DNA from: Bacteroidota bacterium
GTDB taxonomy: Bacteria; Bacteroidota; Ignavibacteria; Ignavibacteriales; Melioribacteraceae
NCBI GenBank assembly: GCA_023453125.1
Contig: JAEXUB010000097.1
Span: forward strand, 1-5,775
Direction of reading: 5' to 3'
Length of the DNA stretch: 5,775 bases
Shown here: one piece after another, positions 1-5,775 of the stretch
Position numbering within the stretch: position 1 is the first letter of the stretch
Layout: every line of letters begins with the position of its first letter
Position numbers and translations under genes: made by a program
Notes under the pieces: generated by a model
What the model was told of the DNA's origin: nothing
Database searches by the model: none
The model's input: the letters and a program-made list of their open reading frames with translations, nothing else

Positions 1-1823
1 TGTCCGTTGAATGCCGCTGCGGGAATAGTATATTTAATTACAGTGCCCGGATTAAAAGGATTGGGGTAATTTTGGGACAATGCATAATCTGTAGGAGTTT
101 CTTCAACATCAAGAGTGTCCAGAGTAATAGAATTTACATCTTTCAGAAGCCATTCATCGGGATCGAACAGGAGGGATGTCGGCTGCCCCTTAATAGAAAT
201 ATAAAAAGTCTGATTCTGCTGATTATTAAATACTGTAACAGTTGTGTCCCCCTGTGCCCTTGTAAATTTTAGCTGAACAGGCATTGTAAAATAGGAAGGG
301 TTGGTAGTGCCTGTATTCTGGGATATTGTAACACGCACATTATAAGTCCCGTTTCCGCCTGCCGTTCCGGGATTCCAGGTTACAGTATACTTAGGATATT
401 TTTCCCCGTAGATCCACTGGTCGAAGAAATAGCTCAGGCTTGAGCCGTGTACAGCTTCGGCGTGTCTTTTAAGGTCTTCGGTAACGGCAACGCCATAAGA
501 GAGAAGGGGATCGTTAAGGTAATTACGCAGCATAGAAAAGAACTTGGCAGAATCTCCCATTACTCCCCTCAGCATATGCACAACGGAGGATCCTTTTAAG
601 TATGAACGGTAATAATCAAATATCTGGTTTTCGTCTGTAATATCCTGAACATAAAGAGTGCCATTTGCAATTTTTGCGCCGCTTAGGTCATATCTAATTT
701 CCCCCAGGTATCCTGAGCGTCCCTCTTTTCCTTCCCTGTAGACAGCCTCGCCGTAGGTGGCAAATCCTTCATTAAGCCATATGTTCTGCCAGTCCTTGCA
801 GGTTACCTTATCGCCGAACCACTGGTGTGCGAGCTCGTGTGCAATTGTACCTACCGAATTGTAAGCGCTTCTTCCCATCGAAGTAACGGTCTGGTGTTCC
901 ATACCGCCTCCCCAGGAGAACTCAGCGTGTCCGTATTTCTCCTTTATGAAAGGATATAGTCCGAACTTACTGCTGAAGATGGCAAGCATCTCTTTAGTTT
1001 TGCTCACAGCATTTTCCCTGGTAGTATTCATATTTTCCGGATATGAGTAATGCACAATTGGAAGGAATTTACCCGGGGAGTATTCCCATTGGTCTGTATA
1101 AGTGCCGTAGTTTGTCATTGCAATTGAAATAAGGTAGGGGGCAATAGGGTAATGGTTCTTCCATTTATATGTTTTGGTATTGTTCCCGTTATCAACAACT
1201 TCCATCAGTTTGCCGTTTGAAACAGACACGAACCAGGAATTTGCCGTAATCCAGACATCGGAGGAATCTGCTTTATCTGCCGGGTCGTCTTTACAGGGCC
1301 ACCAGTCCCGTGCGCCGTAGGGCTCGCTGAGAGAGGCAATAACCTGCTTTGACTGGGCATTATCGAAGAAAGAAAAGCTGGCGCTGCTTATCATACCGCT
1401 TCCTGCAGTCGGGGCTCCGGTGTAGGTTACTTCCAGAGTAAACTGCTCTCCGCTCATATAACTTTTGCTGAGGATAATATTTACCCGGTCATTTGTACGG
1501 GTAAATGCGAGATTCTGTCCCTCGGAACGGACGGATGTAACTGTAAGGGCCGATTTCAGGTCAAGAAAAAGGGAGCCGAGGTTATCCATTTTAGAGGCTG
1601 CGGTAATTGTAACCGTGCCGCTCACATTATTCGGGTTGGCCGTAATGGTAAGATTCAGTTTATAATACTTCACATCATATTTGGTATCCCCCGGATAAAA
1701 GGAGGCCTGTGACTTATAGAGCCTTCTGAAGGCTTCTTTTTTCATTTCCGAATCAGCTAAAGCCGGGTCCTGGGCATTGATAAATGAAGCAATTAGAAGA
1801 AATGCAAGGGTAAAATATTTCAT
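1..1823 (-). CDS. Secreted M1-family zinc aminopeptidase with C-terminal T9SS sorting domain (3' end cut by window)
   Basis: The reading frame runs unbroken from an ATG at 1823 to the left edge (607 codons visible, no stop). Residues 1-17 form a signal peptide with a likely cut at NA|QD. The N-terminal beta domain contains a DWWPCKDDP segment (about 173-181) typical of M1 peptidases. The catalytic domain has GGGMEH at 305-310, the counterpart of the GAMEN exopeptidase motif, with E309 expected to bind the substrate amino terminus. The zinc site is HELAH at 329-333 followed 19 residues later by E352 in NEGFA. Y408 in SYLKG is the likely transition-state tyrosine. After the peptidase comes a beta-rich region. 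From Y580 a YALSQNYPNPFNP segment begins the type IX secretion sorting domain, which the window truncates. It should remove N-terminal residues from peptides at the cell surface or outside the cell. That role is inferred from family and export signals. The exact substrate is unknown. It is separated from terC by a terminator, so probably has its own promoter. Confidence 0.93.
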   Translation of the reverse strand, partial: MKYFTLAFLLIASFINAQDPALADSEMKKEAFRRLYKSQASFYPGDTKYDVKYYKLNLTITANPNNVSGTVTITAASKMDNLGSLFLDLKSALTVTSVRSEGQNLAFTRTNDRVNIILSKSYMSGEQFTLEVTYTGAPTAGSGMISSASFSFFDNAQSKQVIASLSEPYGARDWWPCKDDPADKADSSDVWITANSWFVSVSNGKLMEVVDNGNNTKTYKWKNHYPIAPYLISIAMTNYGTYTDQWEYSPGKFLPIVHYSYPENMNTTRENAVSKTKEMLAIFSSKFGLYPFIKEKYGHAEFSWGGGMEHQTVTSMGRSAYNSVGTIAHELAHQWFGDKVTCKDWQNIWLNEGFATYGEAVYREGKEGRSGYLGEIRYDLSGAKIANGTLYVQDITDENQIFDYYRSYLKGSSVVHMLRGVMGDSAKFFSMLRNYLNDPLLSYGVAVTEDLKRHAEAVHGSSLSYFFDQWIYGEKYPKYTVTWNPGTAGGNGTYNVRVTISQNTGTTNPSYFTMPVQLKFTRAQGDTTVTVFNNQQNQTFYISIKGQPTSLLFDPDEWLLKDVNSITLDTLDVEETPTDYALSQNYPNPFNPGTVIKYTIPAAAFNG

Positions 1824-1826
1824 CAT

Positions 1827-1834
1827 CTTCCTTT
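1827..1834 (-). promoter_or_regulatory. Ribosome binding site of the M1 aminopeptidase gene
   Basis: The minus strand reads AAAGGAAG immediately before two tandem ATG codons (1824-1826 and 1821-1823). The GGA core ends 2 nt before the first ATG and 5 nt before the second. The second spacing is more normal, so I place the start at 1823. The alternative adds only one methionine and leaves the signal peptide unchanged. Confidence 0.6.
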
Positions 1835-1921
1835 TTTTTTGCTTAAAAAATAGGCAAACAGAATAAAAACATCTATGCAATTATTCTTCTCTACTTAACA
1901 AAGGGGGATAAAAAGTGGTTC

Positions 1922-1954
1922 AATAAAAGAGAAAAGCCCGCCGGCAGCGGGCTT
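1922..1954 (-). terminator. Intrinsic terminator downstream of terC
   Basis: Perfect 8-bp inverted repeat, AAGCCCGC (1934-1941) and GCGGGCTT (1947-1954), around a 5-nt loop. Read on the minus strand it is followed by a T-rich tail (TTTTCTCTTTTATT). It starts 14 nt after the terC stop codon. The plus-strand side lacks an immediate T run, so it acts on terC transcripts and insulates the aminopeptidase gene. Confidence 0.85.
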
Positions 1955-1968
1955 AAAAGTCTTATTTT

Positions 1969-2892
1969 TTACTTCTTTTGCGGTTTTATAATAACCGATG
2001 CCAGAATGGATATTGTAAGCGAGACTGCAATAACCAGAAGAGAAATATTCACTGAAATATGATAAAAGCCGGAAACCAGCATTTTAACTCCAATAAAGAG
2101 GAGAATAAAGCCGATTCCATATTTAAGATAACGGAAAAGTTCAAGGATGCCGGCAAGGGCAAAATATAGGGCTCTTAAACCAAGTATTGCAAAGAGGTTT
2201 GAAGTAATAGCAATGAAAGGATCGTGAGAAATTGCGAGGACTGCCGGAATAGAGTCTATTGCGAAAACCACATCGGTGGATTCTACCAGTATAAGAGTAA
2301 GAAATGCCATTGTAGCATATACAATCTTCCCTTTTTTAATGAAAAAATGGTCCGTAGCCGCAGTTGTATCTATATTGAAAATCTTTTTTGCTCCTCTTAT
2401 GAGGGGGTTTTTATCGGGATGAATTTCCTCATCCCCCGAGAGCACCATTTTAATTGCCGTGAAAACAAGAATGGCTCCGAAAATATAAATCATAAAAGAA
2501 AATGCGTGCATCAGTCCAACGCCGACAAGAATAAAAAGAATTCTAAGAATAACCGCCCCGAAAATTCCCCATTTAAGAATTCTGGGCTGGTTAATCGGTT
2601 TAATTCCCATAGCTGAAAAGATAAGAATGAAAACAAAAAGGTTATCAACAGAGAGGGATTTTTCAATTATGAAAGCAGTTATAAACTCAACGGCTTTTGT
2701 ATGACCGTCGGGATAAAAAAGATATATTGCAAGCCCGAAGAGGAGCGAGGTAATTATCCACACTGCCGACCAGAAAAAGGCTTCCCTAACATTCATAGCA
2801 TGAGTTCTTCTCCCTGTAGCAAAAAGGTCGAAGGACATAATTGTAAAAAAGACAAAAACAAATGCTATCCAGAAAATCAGTTCAATACTCAT
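1969..2892 (-). CDS. TerC/Alx-family integral membrane protein (probable metal-ion transporter)
   Basis: The 307-residue protein is almost entirely hydrophobic, with several membrane helices, and has the usual length of the TerC/Alx family. Characteristic acidic residues sit inside helices: D22 in SFDLFATGR, E77 and D83 in EKSLSVDNLFVF, and E204, D207 and D213 in ESTDVVFAIDSIP. A conserved LGLRALYF segment lies at about 237-244. A charged cytoplasmic-type loop (about 153-190) splits the two helical halves. Family members such as Alx, MeeF and YkoY are linked to manganese export or metal loading of exported proteins, and the name comes from tellurite-resistance loci. No other ter genes are present, so tellurite resistance should not be assumed. 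The ATG at 2892 has a weak GGA 6 nt upstream. The gene lies just after the operon terminator and ends in its own, so it is probably transcribed alone. The 83-nt upstream gap, mostly terminator, leaves no room for a yybP-ykoY manganese riboswitch. Confidence 0.93.
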   Translation of the reverse strand: MSIELIFWIAFVFVFFTIMSFDLFATGRRTHAMNVREAFFWSAVWIITSLLFGLAIYLFYPDGHTKAVEFITAFIIEKSLSVDNLFVFILIFSAMGIKPINQPRILKWGIFGAVILRILFILVGVGLMHAFSFMIYIFGAILVFTAIKMVLSGDEEIHPDKNPLIRGAKKIFNIDTTAATDHFFIKKGKIVYATMAFLTLILVESTDVVFAIDSIPAVLAISHDPFIAITSNLFAILGLRALYFALAGILELFRYLKYGIGFILLFIGVKMLVSGFYHISVNISLLVIAVSLTISILASVIIKPQKK

Positions 2893-2921
2893 TATAATTC
2901 CATTTTATAGTATGTAAATAT

Positions 2922-2951
2922 AAAAAAAATCCCGCTCGTTGAGCGGGATTT
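2922..2951 (-). terminator. Strong intrinsic terminator of the sodium-pump decarboxylase operon
   Basis: Inverted repeat of 10 bp, AATCCCGCTC (2928-2937) and GAGCGGGATT (2941-2950), extendable by one A-T pair, with a 3-nt loop. On the minus strand the stem runs straight into eight T residues (2922-2929). It lies 25 nt past the beta-subunit stop codon and ends the operon before terC. Confidence 0.92.
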
Positions 2952-2975
2952 GTAATGCGGTAAAATGCAAATATT

Positions 2976-4121
2976 TTATAAAACGTGGAGCAAAAAGCTC
3001 ATCAGAATACCTGCGGCAACCGCGCTTCCTATAACTCCGGCTACGTTTGGAGCCATTGCGTGCATCAGAAGATGGTTGTTTTTGTCATACTGCAGACCGA
3101 TGATCTGAGATACGCGCGCGCTGTCGGGCACTGCCGAAACACCCGCATTCCCGATAAGGGGATTTATTTTATTATCCCCTTTAAGGAAGAGGTTCATGAA
3201 TTTAGCAAAAAGGACGCCGCCGGCAGTAGCAATCATGAACGAGAAAGCTCCAAGTCCGAAAATTAATATTGACTGGGGGCGGAGGAATGTAGTTGCCTGT
3301 GTAGATGCTCCAACCGTTAAGCCGATAAGGATTGTTACTATATCGATAAGGGGACCTTTTGCCGTATCGGCAAGGCGTTTTGTAACGCCGCTTTCTTTAA
3401 GAATATTGCCGAAGAAGAGCATACCCAATAAAGGAAGCGCGCTCGGGGTAATAAAGCAGGTTAATAACAATCCGAGGATTGGGAACATAACCTTAGTGAG
3501 TTTGGAAACAGCCCTTGGGGGCTTCATTTTTATTACTCTTTCTTCGGGGGTTGTAAGGAGCTTCATAATAGGAGGCTGAATTACCGGCACAAGAGCCATA
3601 TAAGAGTAAGCCGAGATTGCAATTGCGCCCACAAGTTCCGGTGCCAGTTTAGAGGAGAGGAATATTGCAGTTGGGCCGTCGGCGCCGCCGATAATACCGA
3701 TTGAAGCTGACTGCTCCGGAGTAAAACCGAGAGCCAGAGCTCCTGTAAATGTTGCAAAAATACCAATCTGTGCGGCTGCTCCCAAAAGGATCAGCTTTGG
3801 ATTGGATAAGAGAGTGGAAAAGTCGGTCATTGCGCCTATACCGAGAAAGATTATAGGAGGATAGATACCTTTCAAAACTCCGAAATAGAGATAGTTCATA
3901 ACGCTTCCGCTTTCATAAATACCAAGCTGAAGCCCGATATTCTCAATGAATGGGATATTGCCTACCAGAATTCCGAATCCGATTGGAACCAGAAGAAGAG
4001 GTTCATAATCTTTAGCGATAGCTAAATAGATAAAAACAAGCCCGACTATTATCATAACCAGGTGGCCAATAGTAAAATTGGCAAATCCGGTATACGAGAA
4101 AAATTTAAATAGTCCTTCCAT
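2976..4121 (-). CDS. Sodium ion-translocating decarboxylase, beta subunit (OadB/MmdB family)
   Basis: This is the membrane subunit that decarboxylates carboxybiotin on the carrier protein and uses the energy to export Na+. The 381-residue polytopic protein has the length and motifs of the family. IIGGADGPTAIF carries D148, matching the essential Asp203 of Klebsiella OadB. Y174 in AYSYMALVP lies 26 residues later, exactly the spacing to Klebsiella Tyr229. NPLIGNAGVSAVPDSAR supplies N320, G324, S329 and R336, which correspond to Asn373, Gly377, Ser382 and Arg389. IQPPIMKLLT and GILVGNIPF are further signatures. All the residues implicated in Na+ binding and catalysis that I could check are present, so the pump should be functional. 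The ATG is one base past the stop of the biotin carrier gene, indicating translational coupling. The substrate cannot be read from this subunit: oxaloacetate, methylmalonyl-CoA and glutaconyl-CoA decarboxylases share it. Confidence 0.96.
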   Translation of the reverse strand: MEGLFKFFSYTGFANFTIGHLVMIIVGLVFIYLAIAKDYEPLLLVPIGFGILVGNIPFIENIGLQLGIYESGSVMNYLYFGVLKGIYPPIIFLGIGAMTDFSTLLSNPKLILLGAAAQIGIFATFTGALALGFTPEQSASIGIIGGADGPTAIFLSSKLAPELVGAIAISAYSYMALVPVIQPPIMKLLTTPEERVIKMKPPRAVSKLTKVMFPILGLLLTCFITPSALPLLGMLFFGNILKESGVTKRLADTAKGPLIDIVTILIGLTVGASTQATTFLRPQSILIFGLGAFSFMIATAGGVLFAKFMNLFLKGDNKINPLIGNAGVSAVPDSARVSQIIGLQYDKNNHLLMHAMAPNVAGVIGSAVAAGILMSFLLHVL

Positions 4122-4122
4122 A

Positions 4123-4569
4123 TCAGTTTCCTATCTCTACTAATACATCACCTTCAAGAACAGAATCTCCCTGTCTTACCTTAATAGATTTAATTGTGCC
4201 TTCTTTATCAGACTCAATCGTGTTTTCCATTTTCATAGCTTCGAGCACAAGCAGCTTATCGCCGTATTTAACCTTGTCCCCCTCTCTTGCAATAACGCTT
4301 AAGACAACCCCCGGGAGAGGAGATTTAATTGTGCCGGTTCCTTTTGGAGAGGCAGGGCTTGCAGTTTTAACAATTGCCTTATCGGATTCGAGAGACGGCA
4401 CAGCCTGTGAGCGGACAAGGATAGGAGTCTTAGTAACCGGCTTCAGATTCTTATCAACTTCAACACTATAAACAGTGCCGTTAACATCAACTTCGGCAAT
4501 ATTTTCTTCGATTTTCAGTATTTCAACTTCATACTGATTACCGTGTATTTTCATTTTAAATTTTTTCAT
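4123..4569 (-). CDS. Biotin carboxyl carrier protein of the sodium-pump decarboxylase
   Basis: This 148-residue protein carries the biotin that shuttles the carboxyl group from the carboxyltransferase to the membrane beta subunit. Residues 1-40 form a small beta-rich N-terminal segment (KIHGNQYEVEI, DVNGTVYSVEV). Residues about 42-78 are a flexible linker rich in Pro, Ala, Ser and Lys. Residues about 80-147 are a biotinyl/lipoyl domain. The biotinylation motif EAMKMEN spans 110-116, with K113 as the biotin acceptor, 35 residues from the C-terminus as is classical. KSPLPGVV (82-89) and the closing GDVLVEI are also standard. It is a free-standing carrier, unlike OadA of Klebsiella, where the domain is fused to the carboxyltransferase. 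AAAGGTG (4579-4585) is a good ribosome binding site 9 nt before the ATG. An in-frame internal ATG at residue 6 is a less likely start. It sits 16 nt after the gamma gene and 1 nt before the beta gene. Confidence 0.95.
   Translation of the reverse strand: MKKFKMKIHGNQYEVEILKIEENIAEVDVNGTVYSVEVDKNLKPVTKTPILVRSQAVPSLESDKAIVKTASPASPKGTGTIKSPLPGVVLSVIAREGDKVKYGDKLLVLEAMKMENTIESDKEGTIKSIKVRQGDSVLEGDVLVEIGN
4129..4132 (-). promoter_or_regulatory. Ribosome binding site of the beta subunit, inside the end of the biotin carrier gene
   Basis: The minus strand reads ATAGGAAACTGATATG across the junction. AGGA lies in the last codons of the carrier gene, 7 nt before the beta-subunit ATG, and the carrier's TGA is one base from that ATG. 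Ribosomes finishing the carrier can restart directly on the beta subunit. This also supports the chosen start at 4121. Confidence 0.6.
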
Positions 4570-4585
4570 ATTCTATTGCACCTTT

Positions 4586-5775
4586 TTATCGTGGATTTTT
4601 TCTTAAACCGTAAATTTTAGAACTCCAAGGGGAGTAGAAACCGGGAGCTCTTTGAATTGTAAGAACCGTATTTTCTTCATCGTGTACTTCCTGGTCGTAT
4701 AGATGGAGAGCAATTGAAATTGCCGCATTTATTTCCCCGGTCAGGTCAGACTTTCTAGGGGCAGGAGCAGCAGGCTGTTCCATATTATGCGTTTCGGACT
4801 TTTTTGATTTCCCTTTTCTTTCAAAGAAGTTTGAAAGATTGAGGAAAACGAGATAGAGCAATACAAGAGATGAGAAAACCACTCCCATTCCTACAAGTGT
4901 CATACCAATGCCGTCTCCTTTAACAATTGCATTAGGGCTCCAGACAATATCCCTGAATGCCGATGAATTGAGCGGGTCGAAATTAAAAGTAAGTTCGCTG
5001 GAAAGAAGCCGGGGTTTGCTAACGACCTCTTTCGGCTCCGGGTTTGGATTTGTATCGTAAAGTTTATAGGAGAAAGATGCTTTAGATACCCATCCGGAAA
5101 TCTGATCTACCATCAGTTTTCCTTTCTGCTCTGCTACAAGCTCCTGCCCGGAATATTTTTCCGGTGTCTTTAATGCTTTCTCTTTATCTGTCCTGAGCTT
5201 TGAATTAACGGTAATAACGGCAACACCGTTATTCTGTTCAATCAGTTCATAGCTGCTTTCCATTATAAAGGGCTCTTTATTGGTAAAAGCAACGGTCTTG
5301 TTCCATTTTTCCCCCGGTAGAACTTTCTTTCCGGGATAGAAAGCGAACATTCTGTCGAATGTTTCGAGAAGGGCTTCGTTGCCATACTGGTCCTTAATGG
5401 AGGATAATACAAATTCCTTTATTTCATCATCATTAAGAGCAAATCCTTCAAAGGCTTTAAGAATGTTCTCCTCCATTCCCTTAACCGAAGCAACCGTTCC
5501 GTCTTTTTTAATTGTAAGACTGAAAGGCATATTGATAAGATTGGAAAGAGGCCTGGCAATAATAGGAGCATCCTTGTCCATTGCGGAATTGTAGACAATA
5601 TTCCCGTTGTTCGATTCTATGTTAACATCAATCAGAATGATTTTGGCATCAATGTGATAGTCCCCATCGGAAGTAATTTCGGTGGGGGTAAATGCGAATC
5701 CGGTAACTATTGCTTCATTGATATTGCGGGAAGTATTATCAACCTGTTCAAAGCTCTTAATATTTTTGGAAATCT
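4586..5775 (-). CDS. OadG-family gamma subunit fused to an N-terminal DUF6263-like domain (5' end cut by window)
   Basis: The frame stays open from the stop at 4586 to the right edge (395 residues visible), so the ATG at 5581 is an internal methionine. It also has no ribosome binding site. The C-terminal ~110 residues are an OadG/MmdD subunit. One membrane helix (about 4835-4909, GMTLVGMGVVF...) is followed by a basic stretch FERKGKSKK, a Pro/Ala linker, AAISIALHLYDQEVHDEEN and the closing YSPWSSKIYGLR. This subunit anchors and assembles the Na+-pumping decarboxylase. Everything upstream (about 285 residues) is soluble, beta-strand-rich sequence: an SDGDYHIDAKI stretch, LINMPFSLTIKKDGTVASVKG, and FYPGKKVLPGEKWNKT. 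It resembles DUF6263, a domain of unknown function; that assignment is from memory of the family pattern. Basic residues after the helix place the C-terminus in the cytoplasm and the extra domain in the periplasm. A signal peptide, if any, is outside the window. It is the first visible gene of the operon. Confidence 0.88.
   Translation of the reverse strand, partial: ISKNIKSFEQVDNTSRNINEAIVTGFAFTPTEITSDGDYHIDAKIILIDVNIESNNGNIVYNSAMDKDAPIIARPLSNLINMPFSLTIKKDGTVASVKGMEENILKAFEGFALNDDEIKEFVLSSIKDQYGNEALLETFDRMFAFYPGKKVLPGEKWNKTVAFTNKEPFIMESSYELIEQNNGVAVITVNSKLRTDKEKALKTPEKYSGQELVAEQKGKLMVDQISGWVSKASFSYKLYDTNPNPEPKEVVSKPRLLSSELTFNFDPLNSSAFRDIVWSPNAIVKGDGIGMTLVGMGVVFSSLVLLYLVFLNLSNFFERKGKSKKSETHNMEQPAAPAPRKSDLTGEINAAISIALHLYDQEVHDEENTVLTIQRAPGFYSPWSSKIYGLRKNPR

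Noticed and set aside
1827..1921. Possible promoter for the aminopeptidase (TTGTTA at 1896-1901, CATAGA at 1872-1877 on the minus strand)
   Set aside because: The second box matches the -10 consensus at only three of six positions, and no good Bacteroidota-type -7 element stands out. A promoter is expected here, but I cannot place it.
1969..2892. Tellurite-resistance island
   Set aside because: Only a single TerC-family gene is present, with no terZABDEF neighbours and no sign of mobile DNA.
2224..2910. Plus-strand open frames of 130 and 69 codons opposite terC
   Set aside because: They lie wholly antisense to a well-conserved gene, are rich in Asn, Lys, Cys and Ser as expected for a shadow of hydrophobic codons, and show no recognisable domain.
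2893..2975. yybP-ykoY manganese riboswitch before terC
   Set aside because: This riboswitch commonly precedes TerC/Alx genes, but the short gap is mostly terminator hairpin and T-run, with no space for the multi-helix structure.
2985..3766. Frames on both strands overlapping the beta-subunit gene
   Set aside because: They overlap the essential motifs of OadB, which is clearly the real gene. The products resemble no known family.
4196..4471. Plus-strand 91-codon frame opposite the biotin carrier gene
   Set aside because: It is a shadow of the carrier's linker and biotinyl domain, with low-complexity Ser/Leu composition.
5379..5594. Plus-strand 71-codon frame opposite the DUF6263-like domain, and ATG at 5581 as a gene start
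   Set aside because: The plus-strand frame is antisense to a longer open frame. The minus-strand ATG at 5581 is internal: the frame stays open upstream with sensible protein sequence, and no ribosome binding site precedes it.

Overview
This is a minus-strand stretch of a bacterial chromosome with moderate GC content. It carries five genes, all read right to left, two of them cut by the window edges. The best taxonomic clue is the C-terminus of the leftmost gene, a YALSQNYPNPFNP-type segment. This is the opening of a type IX secretion (T9SS) sorting domain of the style common in Ignavibacteria and neighbouring Bacteroidota/Chlorobi lineages. The arrangement and sequence style of the sodium-pump genes fit the same group. 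I infer Ignavibacteria or a close relative, and cannot name a species from the sequence alone.

In transcription order (right to left), the window starts inside an operon for a sodium-translocating, biotin-dependent decarboxylase. First comes a gamma subunit (OadG/MmdD type) fused behind a large, probably periplasmic N-terminal domain resembling DUF6263 (4586-5775, 5' end missing). Next is a biotin carrier protein (4123-4569), then the membrane beta subunit that couples carboxyl-group loss to Na+ export (2976-4121). The gene gaps are 16 nt and 1 nt, so they are almost certainly cotranscribed. The carboxyltransferase subunit (OadA or MmdA) that would fix the substrate is not in the window. The gamma-carrier-beta order matches mmdD-mmdC-mmdB of known methylmalonyl-CoA decarboxylases, so the missing subunit probably lies just past the right edge. 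A strong intrinsic terminator (2922-2951) ends this operon.

Downstream, terC (1969-2892) encodes a TerC/Alx-family integral membrane protein and ends in its own terminator (about 1922-1954). Last is a secreted M1-family zinc aminopeptidase (1-1823, 3' end missing) with a signal peptide, a complete zinc site and the start of a T9SS sorting domain.

There is no gene-free stretch longer than 300 bases. The two larger gaps (1824-1968 and 2893-2975) hold the terminators and, presumably, the promoters of the next genes. I see no RNA genes, mobile elements, CRISPR arrays or large repeats. Most of the window is conventional. The least ordinary item is the extra domain on the sodium-pump gamma subunit.
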